In this document: positions 34,667 through 47,669 of the stretch, in pieces
Layout: every line of letters begins with the position of its first letter
Position numbering within the stretch: the first letter of the stretch is position 1
Origin: Fasciola hepatica
Lineage: Eukaryota; Platyhelminthes; Trematoda; Plagiorchiida; Fasciolidae
Direction of reading: 5' to 3'
DNA: 64,000 nt
Assembly: GCA_948099385.1 (NCBI GenBank)
Contig: CANUEZ040000117.1
Coordinates: forward strand, 41,001-105,000
Position numbers and translations under genes: made by a program
The notes under the pieces: model-generated
What the model was told of the DNA's origin: nothing
The model's input: only the letters and a program-made list of their open reading frames with translations
The model's database searches: none

Positions 34667-36735
34667 ACTATACTACCGCCACTCCACTACTGTTACTACT
34701 TCTGTCTGAATGTTACTGGTATTATTACTAACATTTCTATTTATGAACCGTCTTTGCTATGAAAATCTGTTCTGTTGCAACATTTCCCAGTAAAATCGCA
34801 TCCAAATTATCGAAGTCACCTATTGATTACATTGTATTAAGAATGAAACACGAATATTCCTCATTATTTGGGGTGATCCGCTCCGTTTAGGTCATTTGAT
34901 TTTCGGAACTACCAGGCATACAATTCCTAAATTATTCAGTGAACGTATCCCGGTCTACTCGGACAACTGCTGCTTCATTCCGTTCCAACTCATTCTCACC
35001 TCGTCGCCGTGATTCCAAGTCAGGCGCTATAAAACTTTCTCACTGTTTGTCTGCCATAGGTACGGACTCTATGGGATATGTGAACCTGTCTATGCATGCT
35101 TTTGCGTAGTTGGTCTCTGTGCCGTGTCGCGAGACGTTACCTAATCAAGGTCTTTCTAACCCACCCACCCCCCACTCCCCACATGCGATCGTCCGCCTGT
35201 CCGAGCTGATTCCCCCCCCCCCCCCGCGTTTCACTTTTAAAAGGACTCTAGCCCGAACATTTCAGGCGTAAATGTGTCTGTGACAATCAGTTTCCGTCGC
35301 TTTCGTTACCAGTGCAAATTATTCACTGAATAAAAGAATCTGAGTGATGTTTGATCTTAACTCCTGCGTTAGACATTGAGCAGGAACACAGAAAGATCAA
35401 AGTGTAACTCAGTTATTCATCTGTTCATTATCAAGGACTTTCTGGTGATAATATGCTCGAATCAGAATGCGTGTCATGCCCCTTTGTCGGCAAAAGCTTT
35501 CTGTCTTTCCGTCGCGGCTCTTTACACAGTGATGGGTTCAGTCACGTGAATGGGGAGTGGCACACGGTAGGCATCCCTTTTGCACTCAGCTGTGTGGTCG
35601 GGCTGTCTTAGGGATGACTGCGACTGTGAGATTTTCAGTACCCTGGGGTTAGGTGTCCAGAGAATACGCGGACAATACTCGTCACCTGCATTCTACTTCT
35701 CAAAATTGGTCGACTATCAACTTTGCATATTTATTTCCCACCCGCACTCTTTTTACCCTTGTCCAGAGAGAGAACAAATCGTATCTCATTGTGTTGGCAA
35801 GCAAAATCCCAACTGGGATGATTTGTCAAGATCCAGAATCGATTTTTCTGTGCACCAGGACACCAAACAAATTGTGACGGGATTTGTGAATCATCGAGGT
35901 ATGCAAATTTATCACTCATTATATAGACTATCACCAGAGAGCATGACTATCTTCAGAAGACAGATTCACACACACAAGCGTATTTTCTGATCTATTTCCT
36001 ATTATAAACATTAGTATCTATAACTTGTCATACTGATCCCTCCGGGTAAATGGAGATTTGAAAAGCATCTGCTTTATCTGTCCCACTTGCTCTAGTGAGA
36101 AGACTTTCCGTTTTCGAACCATCTTGATTTATTGCTACCAAAACAATAGACAGTATATGATGCGTGGTGGTCATAACCAAATCCTGACCCGCACACTTAT
36201 TGGCCCACATGGTATTCCCAACCAGCTCATCAGATTGGTTAGTCTAGTTAGAAACCAAGTTGGTTGATTCGGTTCTAACGAGAGTTAACATCTGATTGGT
36301 CTTCATGTCCGTTTCGTTAGCTCCCATCTGGCCTTCTACTCAAGACAGAGGCGTTGCGGACTACTGCTTACCAAACCGTCGTGCTGTCTACTAAACGAAA
36401 CAGGCCGTCTATTGGCAATGTGCCAACTCATTCCCTCACAGTATCAACGCTAGAAATACGGAAGCACTGGACGGCTACTCCACTCAGCTTGATGGGAATA
36501 ATCAGCTGTGAAGAGCGGGGCTTTTCTCTGTGAACTCATCTCGAAATACCAGCGAATAATACAGGCAACTATCACAAATCAACCATCCGTGATACAAAAT
36601 GAAGATGTAACAAAAAATTGCTGACCCTTGAATTACAATAGAGGGAAAGTTTGCTGCCTGTGAGGTCTGGAACGATTGTTGCACAAAATGTGACGTATTT
36701 GCATGATGTTCGGTAACAAATTTATTTCAACGTAC
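33640..36735. other. Unassigned DNA with CTA repeats
   Basis: Contains an imperfect (CTA)n array at 34591-34672 and a C run near 35211-35225. A possible SINE head (GTGGGTTCGAAGCC) lies near 33985. No gene recognised. Confidence 0.5.
34591..34672. repeat. Imperfect (CTA)n array
   Basis: ACTACC/ACTACT triplets, about 27 units. Confidence 0.9.
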
Positions 36736-36739
36736 TTTC

Positions 36740-36900
36740 ACTGATGGTTGTCAAGTGGTTAAGAGCGTTTGATTACCACCATGGAAGTCCCAGGTTCGAA
36801 GCCCTACCATCACCGGTCCCTTTGGTAGTAGACAGTGGTCCATTGTCGTCCGGATCGGTACCACACCTGACCTATAGGGACCGTACATGGTTGTCCACTC
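36740..36900 (+). repeat. tRNA-derived SINE
   Basis: A-box TGGTTGTCAAGTGGTTAAGA, B-box CCCAGGTTCGAAGCCCTAC at about 36789-36807. The first 75 bases closely resemble a tRNA domain. Downstream CCATTGTCGTCCGGATCGG resembles the SINE body only weakly. Confidence 0.7.
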
Positions 36901-36904
36901 CATA

Positions 36905-38165
36905 TCTCAGGAAACGGTTGCCGGTTATCCTGAGAGGGCAATGGGCTTTCGAGAATATGCGTTCACGCGCTACACACGTAATAAGAAAAACTTTCCACAA
37001 ACCGCATGGCCAGCGTAAATATTGGGGAAATTGGCACGGTTTTTTACTTTTGGTTGTCACACTCATCACGCCTGTTGTCCTTTTGCGTTTCTGACTAAAG
37101 TTGCTAGTTTACTATCAGGAGTACTACAACAAGATCGTAGAGTAAAGTGTTCCACCACTAACTTTCTTCGATTACAAGGATTGCTTTCCCACGCCACACT
37201 TTGACTTGGTGTCGAGCAAAAAAGTAGCTCCTTTTCGATCACGTTGTACACATCAGGGAGTTCATAATTCTGGCAATTCGATGATAAAGATTCTTCCCAT
37301 CTATCCACAATTCCCGTGGATACTTTTCTCGTTGCCCTGCCTAAAGGTTGACTGTTAATTCCGTAGCGGGATTTGACTGTTGAAAGTCAGACACTACTGT
37401 CGACAAAATCGATGAATCCCCGATGTGTGAGCTAGTTCGGTCGCCTTTTTTGTATCGAATGATGCTTGTTTAGATAATTACAGACTACCTCGGAATACGA
37501 GCTGTGAGTTTGGTAGGTGTATTTGACCGTGGTCGGTCCACCGATCAAGTCACCATTTGAAATACGAGCGAGCAGATAACATGGTGGCTGCACTCATACA
37601 CATTAGGTAAACGAACGGTTTATTTACTTGTAATTACGTTCAGTGCATTTTTTGGGCATACGAGAGGAATAGTGTTCCTTGCTGTAATAATCAATTTCTT
37701 TTATTTCCAAGGTACATCATAAGCTGTCTCTTGTTCGGATAAGCGGGGCGTATCCTTAACTCTTACGGTAATACTGCCGGCATTCGAAAAATGTCTCAAC
37801 ATGCGGGTTGTCCCTAATTCACCGCGCCCTGATTGGAGGGGTTTAACTGCATATCCACGGTGCTTGGATGTATGTCATACACACACGTACAAGCCATGAG
37901 CACTAGCTCATCCGTCCTCGCTGGCTTGCTTTATGTCAACGGTACCATTCCATCACTTACTTTGAACGGTAACAACCCGTGAACCGCACAGCGATCAAAT
38001 TCTTCTGAGGGACCTAAGTGGTGCAAAGGCATTACAAATAGTTTTGCGAGCTTACTTACGTGATCAAAGTGCGTAGGTGATTTACGTTAGTTCCGAAAAC
38101 ACTCCTCATGAAGTATCACGTTTCTTTGTATGGTCCATGTTGTTGTAGTTTCACAGTCAGTGTTC
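36905..38165. other. Unassigned DNA
   Basis: Nothing recognised. Confidence 0.5.
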
Positions 38166-38170
38166 ACTCA

Positions 38171-38171
<1 letters not shown>

Positions 38172-38238
<67 letters not shown>
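38172..38238. repeat. (AT)n followed by (GA)n
   Basis: AT units to 38222, then GA units to 38238. Confidence 0.95.
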
Positions 38239-38544
38239 AATATCCGTAGTCCAGATACGATTGCCCGAGAAATGGAACGTACACGTAACACGTTGATAAA
38301 AACGGGGCACCAGGACGGTTTATTCGTCAACATATGGGGAATAGGAAACAATAAATTAGAGCGCAAATGGCTAAGAAGTAGGACGTCTTTCTGACTGTCC
38401 AGTTCAAGGGTAATAAAACCCTAGAAATACTGAAACTATGCCTATCTAAGGCTCTCGGGAATTCCTCTCTAGCTGCACACGTCCAAATCTGATCAACTAC
38501 CAAGTTTTTCATTGTTCATCAGTCCAAGGACAGGTTACTTCATC

Positions 38545-38745
38545 AGTCTCAGTCTTTTGTTCTACATCAGTTCACGTGCACGTGTAACGCGCAGAATGTT
38601 GGACATACGAATAGACTCCTGTCTGAGAGGATGTTAGAACACGTCCCGGCTTCTGTACGCAAAAGAAACTTTCGGAATGTCAATGGCGCAATCCTACAAC
38701 ATCTGGTGGATAGAGGAATTGAAATCGATGCAGTGACAGCATCCT
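38545..38745 (+). mobile_element. Penelope-like GIY-YIG endonuclease fragment
   Basis: The plus-strand frame reads FTCTCNAQNVGHTNRLLSER, then MLEHVPASVRK. It corresponds to the PLE endonuclease start FKCACGATYIGRTARRLSKR..EHHP seen at 51720-52067. The first two Cys (CxC) and the spacing are kept, but the Tyr of the YIG half is lost (NVG). A later part, ILQHLVDRGIEIDAV, matches the position of SHLLKTGRSIDI. No RT part is adjacent. Confidence 0.72.
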
Positions 38746-38749
38746 GACA

Positions 38750-40730
38750 ACTCACCGAGTTCACGCGAAAAGATCACGCAGGCCGTAGCTGACACATTCA
38801 GAAGCCATAGCAACTTGATTAGTGAATCCGGAATTGTGCTAGAAACGTAACCCCGTGCAACTGTTGTTGTTGCCTTGTCCGTAACAAGAGATTCTACAAT
38901 GGTTCCACGTACAACTACTCCCCATTCCCCCATTTCTTCTCACTTGTCTGTTCATGCCAATGTGATTACGCATTTCATATTTACTGTCGTTTACACAACG
39001 GACAAGGTTCATTAGGCTGAAGCGAGTTGTCAAAGCACCAGAGTTGTTGCACACTTAATCACTCACGGTTATCTATAGCTGCACGTATGCTCTCGTTTAC
39101 CCAGTACCATACCACGCCTGAAGCGATTTATCAAAAAGAAATCTCGTGTTACAAGCTTTTTCACGAATCGATGGGCATTTTCTTAGCATCAGCAAGGTTT
39201 ACGCGCAAAACTGAGCATAAATTAGGGGATTTGAGTATGATTCCTTTAGGCGCTTTGATTTTGAAACTGGTCACTGCTTTTGATCAAACAAAACGGAGGT
39301 ACTGTTGCCTCATGAAATTGGGAGAATTGTATCTATCCGAAAAAGACAAGACCAGACAAGAATAGAGAGTGTGTATGCTCTCGGATTTGATTGGTACGAA
39401 CTCCTTTATTCGCAAGAGGATGTGCGCTCTCGTTGGAAGATAACGAACTGACCAATCACAAGGCAATTCCGCTGCATCTGCAAAGACCTGATTGTCAAGG
39501 TCCGACTTCACCTGATTGGTTGGATACTGGAAAAGAAGCTATAGGGTACTGGACCGAGTATCCATGCATTCGAATCACTGCAGCACTACACCGATTGGAT
39601 CGTCGCAACTGGAACTGGGTTACAAGTTCCAGCAGTCAGGCACAGCTTTGAAAACTATGCCTTTTCGCTACGATCGGCTCTAGCGCTTTACTTCCAATGA
39701 CTTTGTTCTAGTGTGACCAGGAGAGTATTTTCAAACTATTCCACGTTTGTCCCGTTGCACATTAACTTCAACCTGTTCATCCTCATGTTTTTCATTAGCC
39801 GCAAGCACTCAGCTCTTTTCGACTCTGCTTTCACAGTGAGTTGCTTTTCGTGTACTGGTCGCATCGGTCCCGTTTCGGTACGTCGACATTCACAATGCAC
39901 ATTCACATCTGTTTGCCTACTCCCGTCATCTCAGTTCAGTCAGTCGAGGGAATCTTGTTTGGTATATATCGCTTTAAAGCCGACTGGAACACATGTTTTC
40001 GGGGCACGCTAGCCGGAGATCTTCCGGTTGTTTCAACCCACGAGGGCACTTTGTGCACACATTCATTTGCAAATGGTAGTGAGGCGGGTGTCCGTGTTGT
40101 CTAATCTTGGGTTCAGCTGCACTGATCCAAATCATCCCATGCAATCTATTCAATTCACTTATCCCGATTCTTCACTACATGAGGCTCGGAAATCAACAAA
40201 GCGAAAGTTTTTCTATCTGCCCGAAGCACTCCGGTCAGGTTCTACATAGCACTAACATGAAAATTGGATTAGTACAAATTTGTCAAATGTCCTAGATTGG
40301 TCCATGTTCTCCGTGGCAAGGTGATGCTCGACTGGTAGAGGCCTCCGTCAACTCGAGGTTCCTCTCTTGGTTGTGGAAAGCAATTAACTGCTACCCGACC
40401 GGTTACCAGACGTTGTCTGATGGAACTTTATGGGATTCTCGGTCATTCCAAGTCTAAAAGTCATGTCAACCCTAATGGTTAAATGGGCTATGGGTTTTAT
40501 ACCCCTCACACTACGACCATGCTCTAGTGTGCCGGAATACTACCAAGGTCAACGCTGTGCTGAGATAACGCATGGCAAACACTACACCATTTTCCGCGTC
40601 GTTTTGGTACAAGGTCGGAATTATTCGAAAATGCCACCCAATTAGCTGTCTGAGATTTCTTCTTGATTGGTCTGAAGACCGGCGCATTAATCACCCCTAC
40701 ACATTTTGTGTAGGTGGCCACGCCGTACTA
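38750..40730. other. Unassigned DNA
   Basis: Several frames of 70-110 codons without motifs. A tRNA-like head (GATGCTCGACTGGTAGAGG) near 40320 lacks a matching B-box, so it is not called. Confidence 0.5.
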
Positions 40731-40734
40731 TTGT

Positions 40735-40895
40735 CGTTAGCCCCGGTAACCGAAACGTCGGCTGATGATTTCTCCACCGACGATGCCGTGATATCGACAT
40801 TATATTTTCTCGTTCAATACACCACATGGCGTATCGTTTTTCGATACACGCCGAACCTCGTTCGGTCCTTGACATACTGTTTTGAAGATCCTTTT
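40735..40895 (+). repeat. PLE terminal-region fragment
   Basis: Homologous to the minus-strand sequence 3' of PLE C (about 51270-51410). Both contain GGTxACCGAAACGTCGxC, a gap, then CGACxATGCxGTG, then ACATGGCGxATCG, then CCGAACC. The spacing between the last blocks is equal in the two copies. PLE coding sequence is absent on both sides. Confidence 0.65.
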
Positions 40896-40899
40896 ATAA

Positions 40900-43015
40900 G
40901 CCATTGCTAGCCCTCTCAACTCCAATGGCGGACTGTACCAGAGTCCGAGGGGGGGGGGGGTATTTCGAAGGAAGCCATGGAAAGTAGCTACCTAAGCAGT
41001 TTACACACTAGTTCTAACGCCAGAAACAAAAATGTGGCGTACGGTGTGCTCATATAATCGAAACCGTTGATCAATGGACATCCTGTGTTTCGGACCATCC
41101 CTTACGGACAAACAGGCCTATCTCCTCAATTAGTCTTAGTCATTGTGGTCGTTCAAATCCTGTCCCCGCCTACTCGCAGCACTGCGAACACATCGATCGG
41201 GTGGTGTTGGTGGTGTGGATGGCAATCAACAGATAAGCCTGCAGGAAAATTGGGTTCGATGTGGAAGGTGGTGGGGCGCGGTCGTGGGACGGAGACGTGC
41301 ACAATTGTCCCCACACATGATAAGCCCCTTATACTTGGACTACGGGACCCCCCAGTCCTGTTTCGCGGGCTGGTCGCGTCACCCCACACCGTACGCTCGC
41401 CTGCAACCAAAGGCGGAAACACACAAACATACCAACTCAAATCCTTCATATGACCGACAGACAGAATTGTCTGGTAAAAGGCCAACCATACCAGGCTACA
41501 ATACACCCTAACTGCTGACTTTGATACCATGATTAAATCAATCATACTTCTATTGGACTGTCATGTCCGGTTGACCTTGACACGTAAACAAACAAATGAC
41601 CCGCTGAAAACGGACTGTACAGGCAAGCCATGGCAGTCTGGACGTGGCCTGCACTAGTCAGTTAACTATGAGCGTGGTATTAGAACATTGGATGTATGCA
41701 ACGCGATTATTTAACAAAAGAATAGGTAAAATGACTTGTTTCCACTTTTTCGACAAAATACGTGAATATTTTGTAGTCTGAAGTGGAATTTGGAAAGAAA
41801 TACATAGATAGAAACAACTGAGTGGAAGTGAAATGTGAGTTTCCATTGGGTTTATTTAAACAAACAACACAACCCGAACAAACAGGTTGTAGTGACTGTA
41901 ATTTGGAAGAAACGCGCAAAACTTATCGTCAGGAGAAGTCAAGCAAGTTCGGTAAACTGCTTTAAAAACCAAAACAAAAATGGCTCGGTTCTTTTTATTT
42001 TGAGCCAGTGTCTCCTTGGTCTACCTCGTCCACCTAGCGTCACATTTTTTAGTTTCTTGACTTATCATACAACAAAGACTCGAGCTGAGGCAGCGGCTAG
42101 TAAATGTCTGTCGAATGAGAAAGTGACCTACCACGGCAAGATTCACATCCGGACCTACGCGGTTTTAAGTTCGCCACCACGGTCATCCAGCCCAAGATTT
42201 CCTCCAAGACGGTTCATTGGACGCGTATTCACCGGACAGAGAGAAAAAACATCAGTGCTCCGAGCTTTCGGGATATGCTCAAGTGAGGGTGAATAATTAA
42301 TGTCCTTGCAGTGACAAATAAGTCAGCCACCAAAATTCATAAGTAAAATGAGTAGAACAGTTTGATATTATTGAGGTGCGCAGTGTTTCCAAATGGTCTA
42401 TTTTAGTTTTTGTGTGGAATGGCATAACTTCAAGGCAATTTGAAGCCAGAATACAACAAAATGGACTGCCTATATTGGTTTGTGCTAACGTTCACGTGCG
42501 TGTCACCTTCAAGGTCACGGGCACTTTCCCAAAATGATAAACCTTAACTACTATTGCTGGCAATAGTAACAACACACTTTCAAACGTAAAACTTAAAGAT
42601 TATTCACCACAGTCTTGATATTCTGGCTGACCGGTTTTCTAATAGAATCCTAGACTACTTAGTTCAAGTACGAAAACCCAACAACCAATTGATTGTATTG
42701 ACCTGATGTTCACTATTCGTTCACCTCTCGGGTTCCACAAAGCATTCACTTGACTGTCAATAGTTCCCTCACTTCTGCGGACTCCCGGAGCTCTTATTCT
42801 CTGAGGTCGACCATCCTGGTTCATTTTGAATTGATCGATGAAAGTAAGTATTCCACGAAACAGACGAACACACTGAGTTCTGTTCTGGCCATTGTTGTTC
42901 GCTTTTATTTTGTTAAACTCCACTATATCTGGGTCAAATGTCGGTCAGCTTTGGACAGATTCACTGTCCACAGGATGGGGATAAACAGACAGACAGACGA
43001 CCAAACAGTCAATCA
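40900..43015. other. Unassigned DNA
   Basis: A G run at about 40950-40961. Open frames up to 153 codons (41835-42296) without recognisable motifs. No repeat family assigned. Confidence 0.5.
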
Positions 43016-43018
43016 TCA

Positions 43019-43760
43019 CAGTCAGTCAGTCAGTCAGTCAGTCAGTCAGTCAGTCAGTCAGTCAGTCAGTCAGTCAGTCAGTCAGTCAGTCAGTCAGTCA
43101 GTCAGTCAGTCAGTCAGTCAGTCAGTCAGTCAGTCAGTCAGTCAGTCAGTCAGTCAGTCAGTCAGTCAGTCAGTCAGTCAGTCAGTCAGTCAGTCAGTCA
43201 GTCAGTCAGTCAGTCAGTCAGTCAGTCAGTCAGTCAGTCAGTCAGTCAGTCAGTCAGTCAGTCAGTCAGTCAGTCAGTCAGTCAGTCAGTCAGTCAGTCA
43301 GTCAGTCAGTCAGTCAGTCAGTCAGTCAGTCAGTCAGTCAGTCAGTCAGTCAGTCAGTCAGTCAGTCAGTCAGTCAGTCAGTCAGTCAGTCAGTCAGTCA
43401 GTCAGTCAGTCAGTCAGTCAGTCAGTCAGTCAGTCAGTCAGTCAGTCAGTCAGTCAGTCAGTCAGTCAGTCAGTCAGTCAGTCAGTCAGTCAGTCAGTCA
43501 GTCAGTCAGTCAGTCAGTCAGTCAGTCAGTCAGTCAGTCAGTCAGTCAGTCAGTCAGTCAGTCAGTCAGTCAGTCAGTCAGTCAGTCAGTCAGTCAGTCA
43601 GTCAGTCAGTCAGTCAGTCAGTCAGTCAGTCAGTCAGTCAGTCAGTCAGTCAGTCAGTCAGTCAGTCAGTCAGTCAGTCAGTCAGTCAGTCAGTCAGTCA
43701 GTCGGTCGGTCAGTCAGTCAGTCAGTCAGTCAGTCAGTCAGTCACTCAATCAGTCAGTCA
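43019..43760. repeat. 742-bp (CAGT)n tetranucleotide array
   Basis: About 185 CAGT units. It is perfect up to about 43702, then has two GTCG variants and a CACTCAAT end. All long frames through it (Ser-Val-Ser-Gln repeats, 339 and 283 codons) are by-products, since four-base units keep every stop-free frame open. Confidence 0.98.
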
Positions 43761-43764
43761 GGGA

Positions 43765-45400
43765 GATAGAAGATCAGAAGTTACAGTAGCCTCTCACAGA
43801 AAGTATCGTTAACCGATTATTACTCTCGCTGGATCCACCCAGCTGAATCAGTCTCATCCTTTAATTTAGGATTTAAAAACTTCTTGCTTGATGTATCCAG
43901 CATGTCAGTGCTGCTACACAGATCCAGCTGAATGGTCGCTACTCACTTGTGTTGACCAGACCAAATGAATACGAGTCGTGAGAGAAACGTGTGAAGTTGT
44001 GACGCATGATGTGGAATTTTACCAAAAAGTTATGCAAAAGCGGTTTAGAAGCTTCTTGAGTACCGGGTACTTGATCAGTGTTCATATAGGATAACGTCTA
44101 GCTGGGTCTTAGCATGAAACGGCAGCGTTGTCATCTCCACTCGACTGAAATTTGTTTTATCATTGCTGACCGACCCAGGTAGAATACTGTCCATTTGATC
44201 AGGACGAACAAAATCCAGTGATTTTAGCTATCGAGTTCCACTTCTGATTGAAAAATAATAATCAAACCTAATGCACTAAATGTTTTTTTCAAATCCATAT
44301 TATACCCATAATAGTCTTTGCAATCCGGCCTCTGCTCATCTCCGAGACGTTCCACAGTCTTTCTCATATGTGATGCTCGAAAAGTGACCGCTTACAGACG
44401 ATAAACAAATCAGGTAAAGTGAATGGGTCTATGAGTACCGCTGCGATCGATATCGGAGTTCAGTTCACCCGACGGTCATAAGGTCCACGGAGCAGACAGG
44501 CCTTCGATGAAACTGCGCGGCCGATTGAGGGCGTCTGTGTGCGTGCGTATGCGCGCATTAGGCAGGATCAGCGGCGAAATGTAGCAATGGGGTTATTGGT
44601 GGCGCAAGAGGAAGAGGATCAGCTGAGGATAAAATTGCGGTCGACAGAAAAGGGGTCATCAACGAAGGTCTCACACGAAGCTTTCGAAAACACTCGAGGT
44701 CACTCATAGCGGAGCATCCGTGCACTGGTGAGAATAAGCGGAATGAATTTTAATTCGTTTGCTCTTCATAATAGCCTAGGTAAAACAACCTGAACTTTAT
44801 GCCACTGATGCTTCGAATTACAAAGAATAGACGTGAACCTGATGCACGTCATGGCAGATGTTACGTAATTCGGCCTTTCTCCACTTTCTTCGAATGACTG
44901 TCTGAAGGAGTTAGGACAAACGTAGATAGAGCTTGTGTTGACCGTCTGGGTGTAGGTACAAGTCAGTGAATAGGTACGGGTGAATTAGCTAGTTATTTCA
45001 GTCAGGATTGTAGTGCCGTGGATGATCAAAACTGATAATAAGGTGTGGACCAGTTGTTTCACACCTGATCCGCAACCACGGTTCCCAGTCTTTTCACTGT
45101 TGAAGCAGCCTTGTATTTGGCTGATCTAGAGATGTATAGGCTGGAATATTAATCTAAACGGTGTATATATTCCGCAGAATGGGTAGGGACATTAGCTCGT
45201 TCAACAATGTTTTCTAACTCCCTATTCGAGTCCTTTTTATCAAGAGTATTCCATGTATTTCTATATTCCGTACTGGTAAGGCCGTGGCCGAATAAAAAAG
45301 GAGACAGTGTTGTCATTCAGAAATCTGGACTTCTATGCTATTCATTAGAACTTTTGGCTTTTGCCATAAGTTGGTTGCAATTTTCTCTCACTTTTGTCAA
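43765..45400. other. Unassigned DNA
   Basis: No gene or repeat recognised. Confidence 0.5.
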
Positions 45401-45406
45401 GTTAAG

Positions 45407-45700
45407 TTAAATTGGAGTATTACGGCAAGGTTTGTCGAGTAAAGCAAAGTGCTCCTCAGTTAGGAAGCTGATCAATTTAGGCTGAGAGATACCGCTAAAT
45501 CGTGAAGTAACTTTAATGAAGCTTCTCAAAATGGCACTATCTTTCTCAAGAAAACCGGTGAAAATGATACGGGAACAATAAAGCCAAATAGGATTTGACA
45601 ACATTTCCAAGATTCCTCAGAGTCATCTGATAAGCTACATTCATTATTATTATTATCGTATCTGAGAGAATGTCAGCTGTTTCACCTATTGTACGTTGAC
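45407..45700 (-). mobile_element. CR1-like RT C-terminal fragment
   Basis: The minus-strand frame contains IWLYCSRIIFTGFLEKDSAI, then SFIKVTSRFSG. It matches the C-terminal part of the copies at 33368-33634 (FYSPVIFAGLPKKDPKI) and 49349-50107 (CYSPVIFPGLLKKDFNL). Only the end of the ORF is present. Confidence 0.7.
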
Positions 45701-45949
45701 TAACAGTTAGCCAGGTCCCAATTTGGTGTGAATTCTGTCACTGAAATGGCCAAGCGAGTTTAGTCTCTAATCCCTGACAAGCTCATCGACAATCGATGGA
45801 AAAAATTTAAAAAAAAACGCAGTGTATCTCAAAGTTGGTGTTCAACGTTCTGCCTCGTGAACGATGACTTTCCGTGCGTCACGTGCGAGACAGACTGTGT
45901 GCGAGTAATGTTCCTTGTTCCGGCCCAGAGAGCTTCTAACCTGACCTTG

Positions 45950-46330
45950 TTCTTCTACTCTGAGAAATGAGTGGTAGCTATTTTTAACCGGAACGTACGA
46001 CCCCAGAGAAGTTCGTTCGCTAATCACATGTCCCGTGAACACTGTTCAGTAGTATCCTTGAGTATCGAAAGTGAGGCCTTCAACGATACGGGTCTTTGCT
46101 TTTCGCAATCCAATTCGATGCGTTTGCGACTGCTGTATGGGGGGGGGGGGGGGGGGGATTTAAAAGCCTTTCGAAAAATTCCAGGAAAATATTCCGGGGT
46201 AAATCGCTTTGTTCTGGGCCTTGCTTAAAATCCGTGTGCACATTCGGTATAGTATTGCGTTGATGCATTACCACACCAAATTTGGCCATTACAAGCGGTT
46301 TGTTTCAAATCCGATAGCTGAAAAACACGA
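45950..46330 (+). repeat. Tc1-associated module, copy 1
   Basis: About 350 bp shared with 56850-57130 and 61870-62230, all on the plus strand. Landmarks are AACCGGAACGTACGA, GTAAATCGCTTTG, CACACCAAATTTGG and GTTTCAAATCCGATAGCTG. A run of 17 G at 46141-46157 interrupts it. It lies next to Tc1-like relics, but see the findings for its inconsistent placement. Confidence 0.6.
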
Positions 46331-47617
46331 CGGGTGCACTAAAGGCTTTTAGTGCACTCCCCATTTTTCTGCAATTCATTGTCAACATATGTACCCACGG
46401 GATTGTATGTGGATCTAAATTCTGACTTGGGAAAATTGATTTCATCCTGAATAACATGTATGAAGGGTTCTAGGTGCTTTTAGCACACCCTCGGCCCAGT
46501 GACCGAAACAGCTACCTGGTGACCAGATGCCGAGATTATCATTGCTCAGAGCACAGAAAGTCGGTCGGATGTACCTAAAATAGGACATCAGATTGTATCA
46601 GATTCACAGTCCTGCCATTCGGTAACGATAATAGACCTCCGTTTGTGGATGGCTATGAAGACTCTTCCGTTTACATAGACTCGTTTCGCCAGCAAACCCC
46701 AAACATTTTCAGTGGAGTTCAAATCGGAATGTGAGCGGACCGACCGATGATTCGGATGTTCTCATACAATATGCACATTTTGTTGTTTTGTTGACGTGGA
46801 CTGTATGCGTGGCAACAGTGTCTTGTTAGAAAGGTATGGATCTCCTCCAATCTTCCGGAATCGCACGAGGTAAAATGTCATTCAGGGCTACGATGTACCA
46901 GTCAGCCGTCTGCCTTCCTCTATCAGCAAAAATAGAACCCCACCCCACCCCACCCACATGCACCATCACAGAGCTCCACCGAGGTTTCCACAGTACCAGT
47001 CACGCTTGCTCACCTATATGTCATGCCAGTCAGAGTAGTTCAAGGTGAACTTGTTTTCATCACTAAATATCACATCATTTCATTCAGTCTTCCATCTGAT
47101 GTCATTTCTAATCTATTAGGTTCAATCTGAAACATGATGCTCAGTCATCCACCGTACTGATCTCATCTTTCTATACCTTAGATATGTTGCTGCTTGTAGC
47201 ACTCGCCGTACACGGTGAGCACCAATATTCAACAGCACAGACCTCGGCAACTTTGATGCACTTCCTATTTGGTTGGATGCATCAAGTAGACATTACCTGT
47301 TGGCATTTTCAGGAATTTCTCTTCCTATTCCACATTTACTTTCAGATGTACATTTGCTTGGATCCTCCATCAAATTCCAAACAACTTTTATTTGTCTGTG
47401 GACTATTTTGGCAATCTCGTTTATACCAATGCTTGAGTCTACATAGGCAAGTAATTTTCTCTGTTCCAACTCTCATAGGCGATGTTCGTGTGGTATTGTT
47501 TTATTTTCACGAACGAGAGGTCACAACTTCCAGTTTGATTGAATGAACTGGACTGGTTCCGTTCGCAAAATGCTTATGGTGTGAACTCGGCTCAATGATA
47601 CGGCACGGAGCATCAAT
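46331..47617 (-). mobile_element. Tc1-like transposon relic 1
   Basis: The minus strand reads a decayed Tc1 transposase. DSSIGINEIAKIVHRQRKVV (N-terminal helix-turn-helix) is near 47380-47440. NIGAHRVRRVLQAATYLRYR and WMTEHHIS are near 47120-47230. VIFSDENKFTLNYSDWHD (first catalytic Asp) is near 47020-47080. The SPDLNPIEN-equivalent block is degraded, and LLAKR-like sequence (third catalytic site) lies near 46690. Stops interrupt every domain. The sequence at 46375-46480 resembles the terminal inverted repeat of relic 2. The 5' end is lost against a (TA)n tract. Nearly the same sequence, inverted, is at 59627-60410. The open 120-codon frame on the opposite strand (47184-47546) is not a gene. 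Confidence 0.85.
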
Positions 47618-47621
47618 ATAC

Positions 47622-47623
<2 letters not shown>

Positions 47624-47664
<41 letters not shown>
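47624..47664. repeat. (AT)n microsatellite
   Basis: About 20 AT units at the broken 5' end of Tc1-like relic 1. Confidence 0.95.

Positions 47665-47669
<5 letters not shown>

Noticed and set aside
36740..36815. tRNA gene candidate with clear A and B boxes
   Set aside because: No acceptor stem pairs across the expected ends, and related heads are dispersed through the window as SINEs.
42750..43789. Open frames of 339 and 283 codons made of Ser-Val-Ser-Gln repeats
   Set aside because: They are translations of the CAGT array. A 4-bp unit with no stop in any phase keeps frames open, and the flanks have no coding signal.
46141..46157. Run of 17 G as a possible functional G-quadruplex
   Set aside because: A single homopolymer run inside a transposon-associated repeat. 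Nothing in the context suggests a function, and the length may be a sequencing artefact.
47184..47546. A 120-codon frame conserved in two places (also 59693-60055)
   Set aside because: It is antisense to the Tc1 transposase domains. The transposase reading explains the conservation, and the copies are nearly identical at DNA level.
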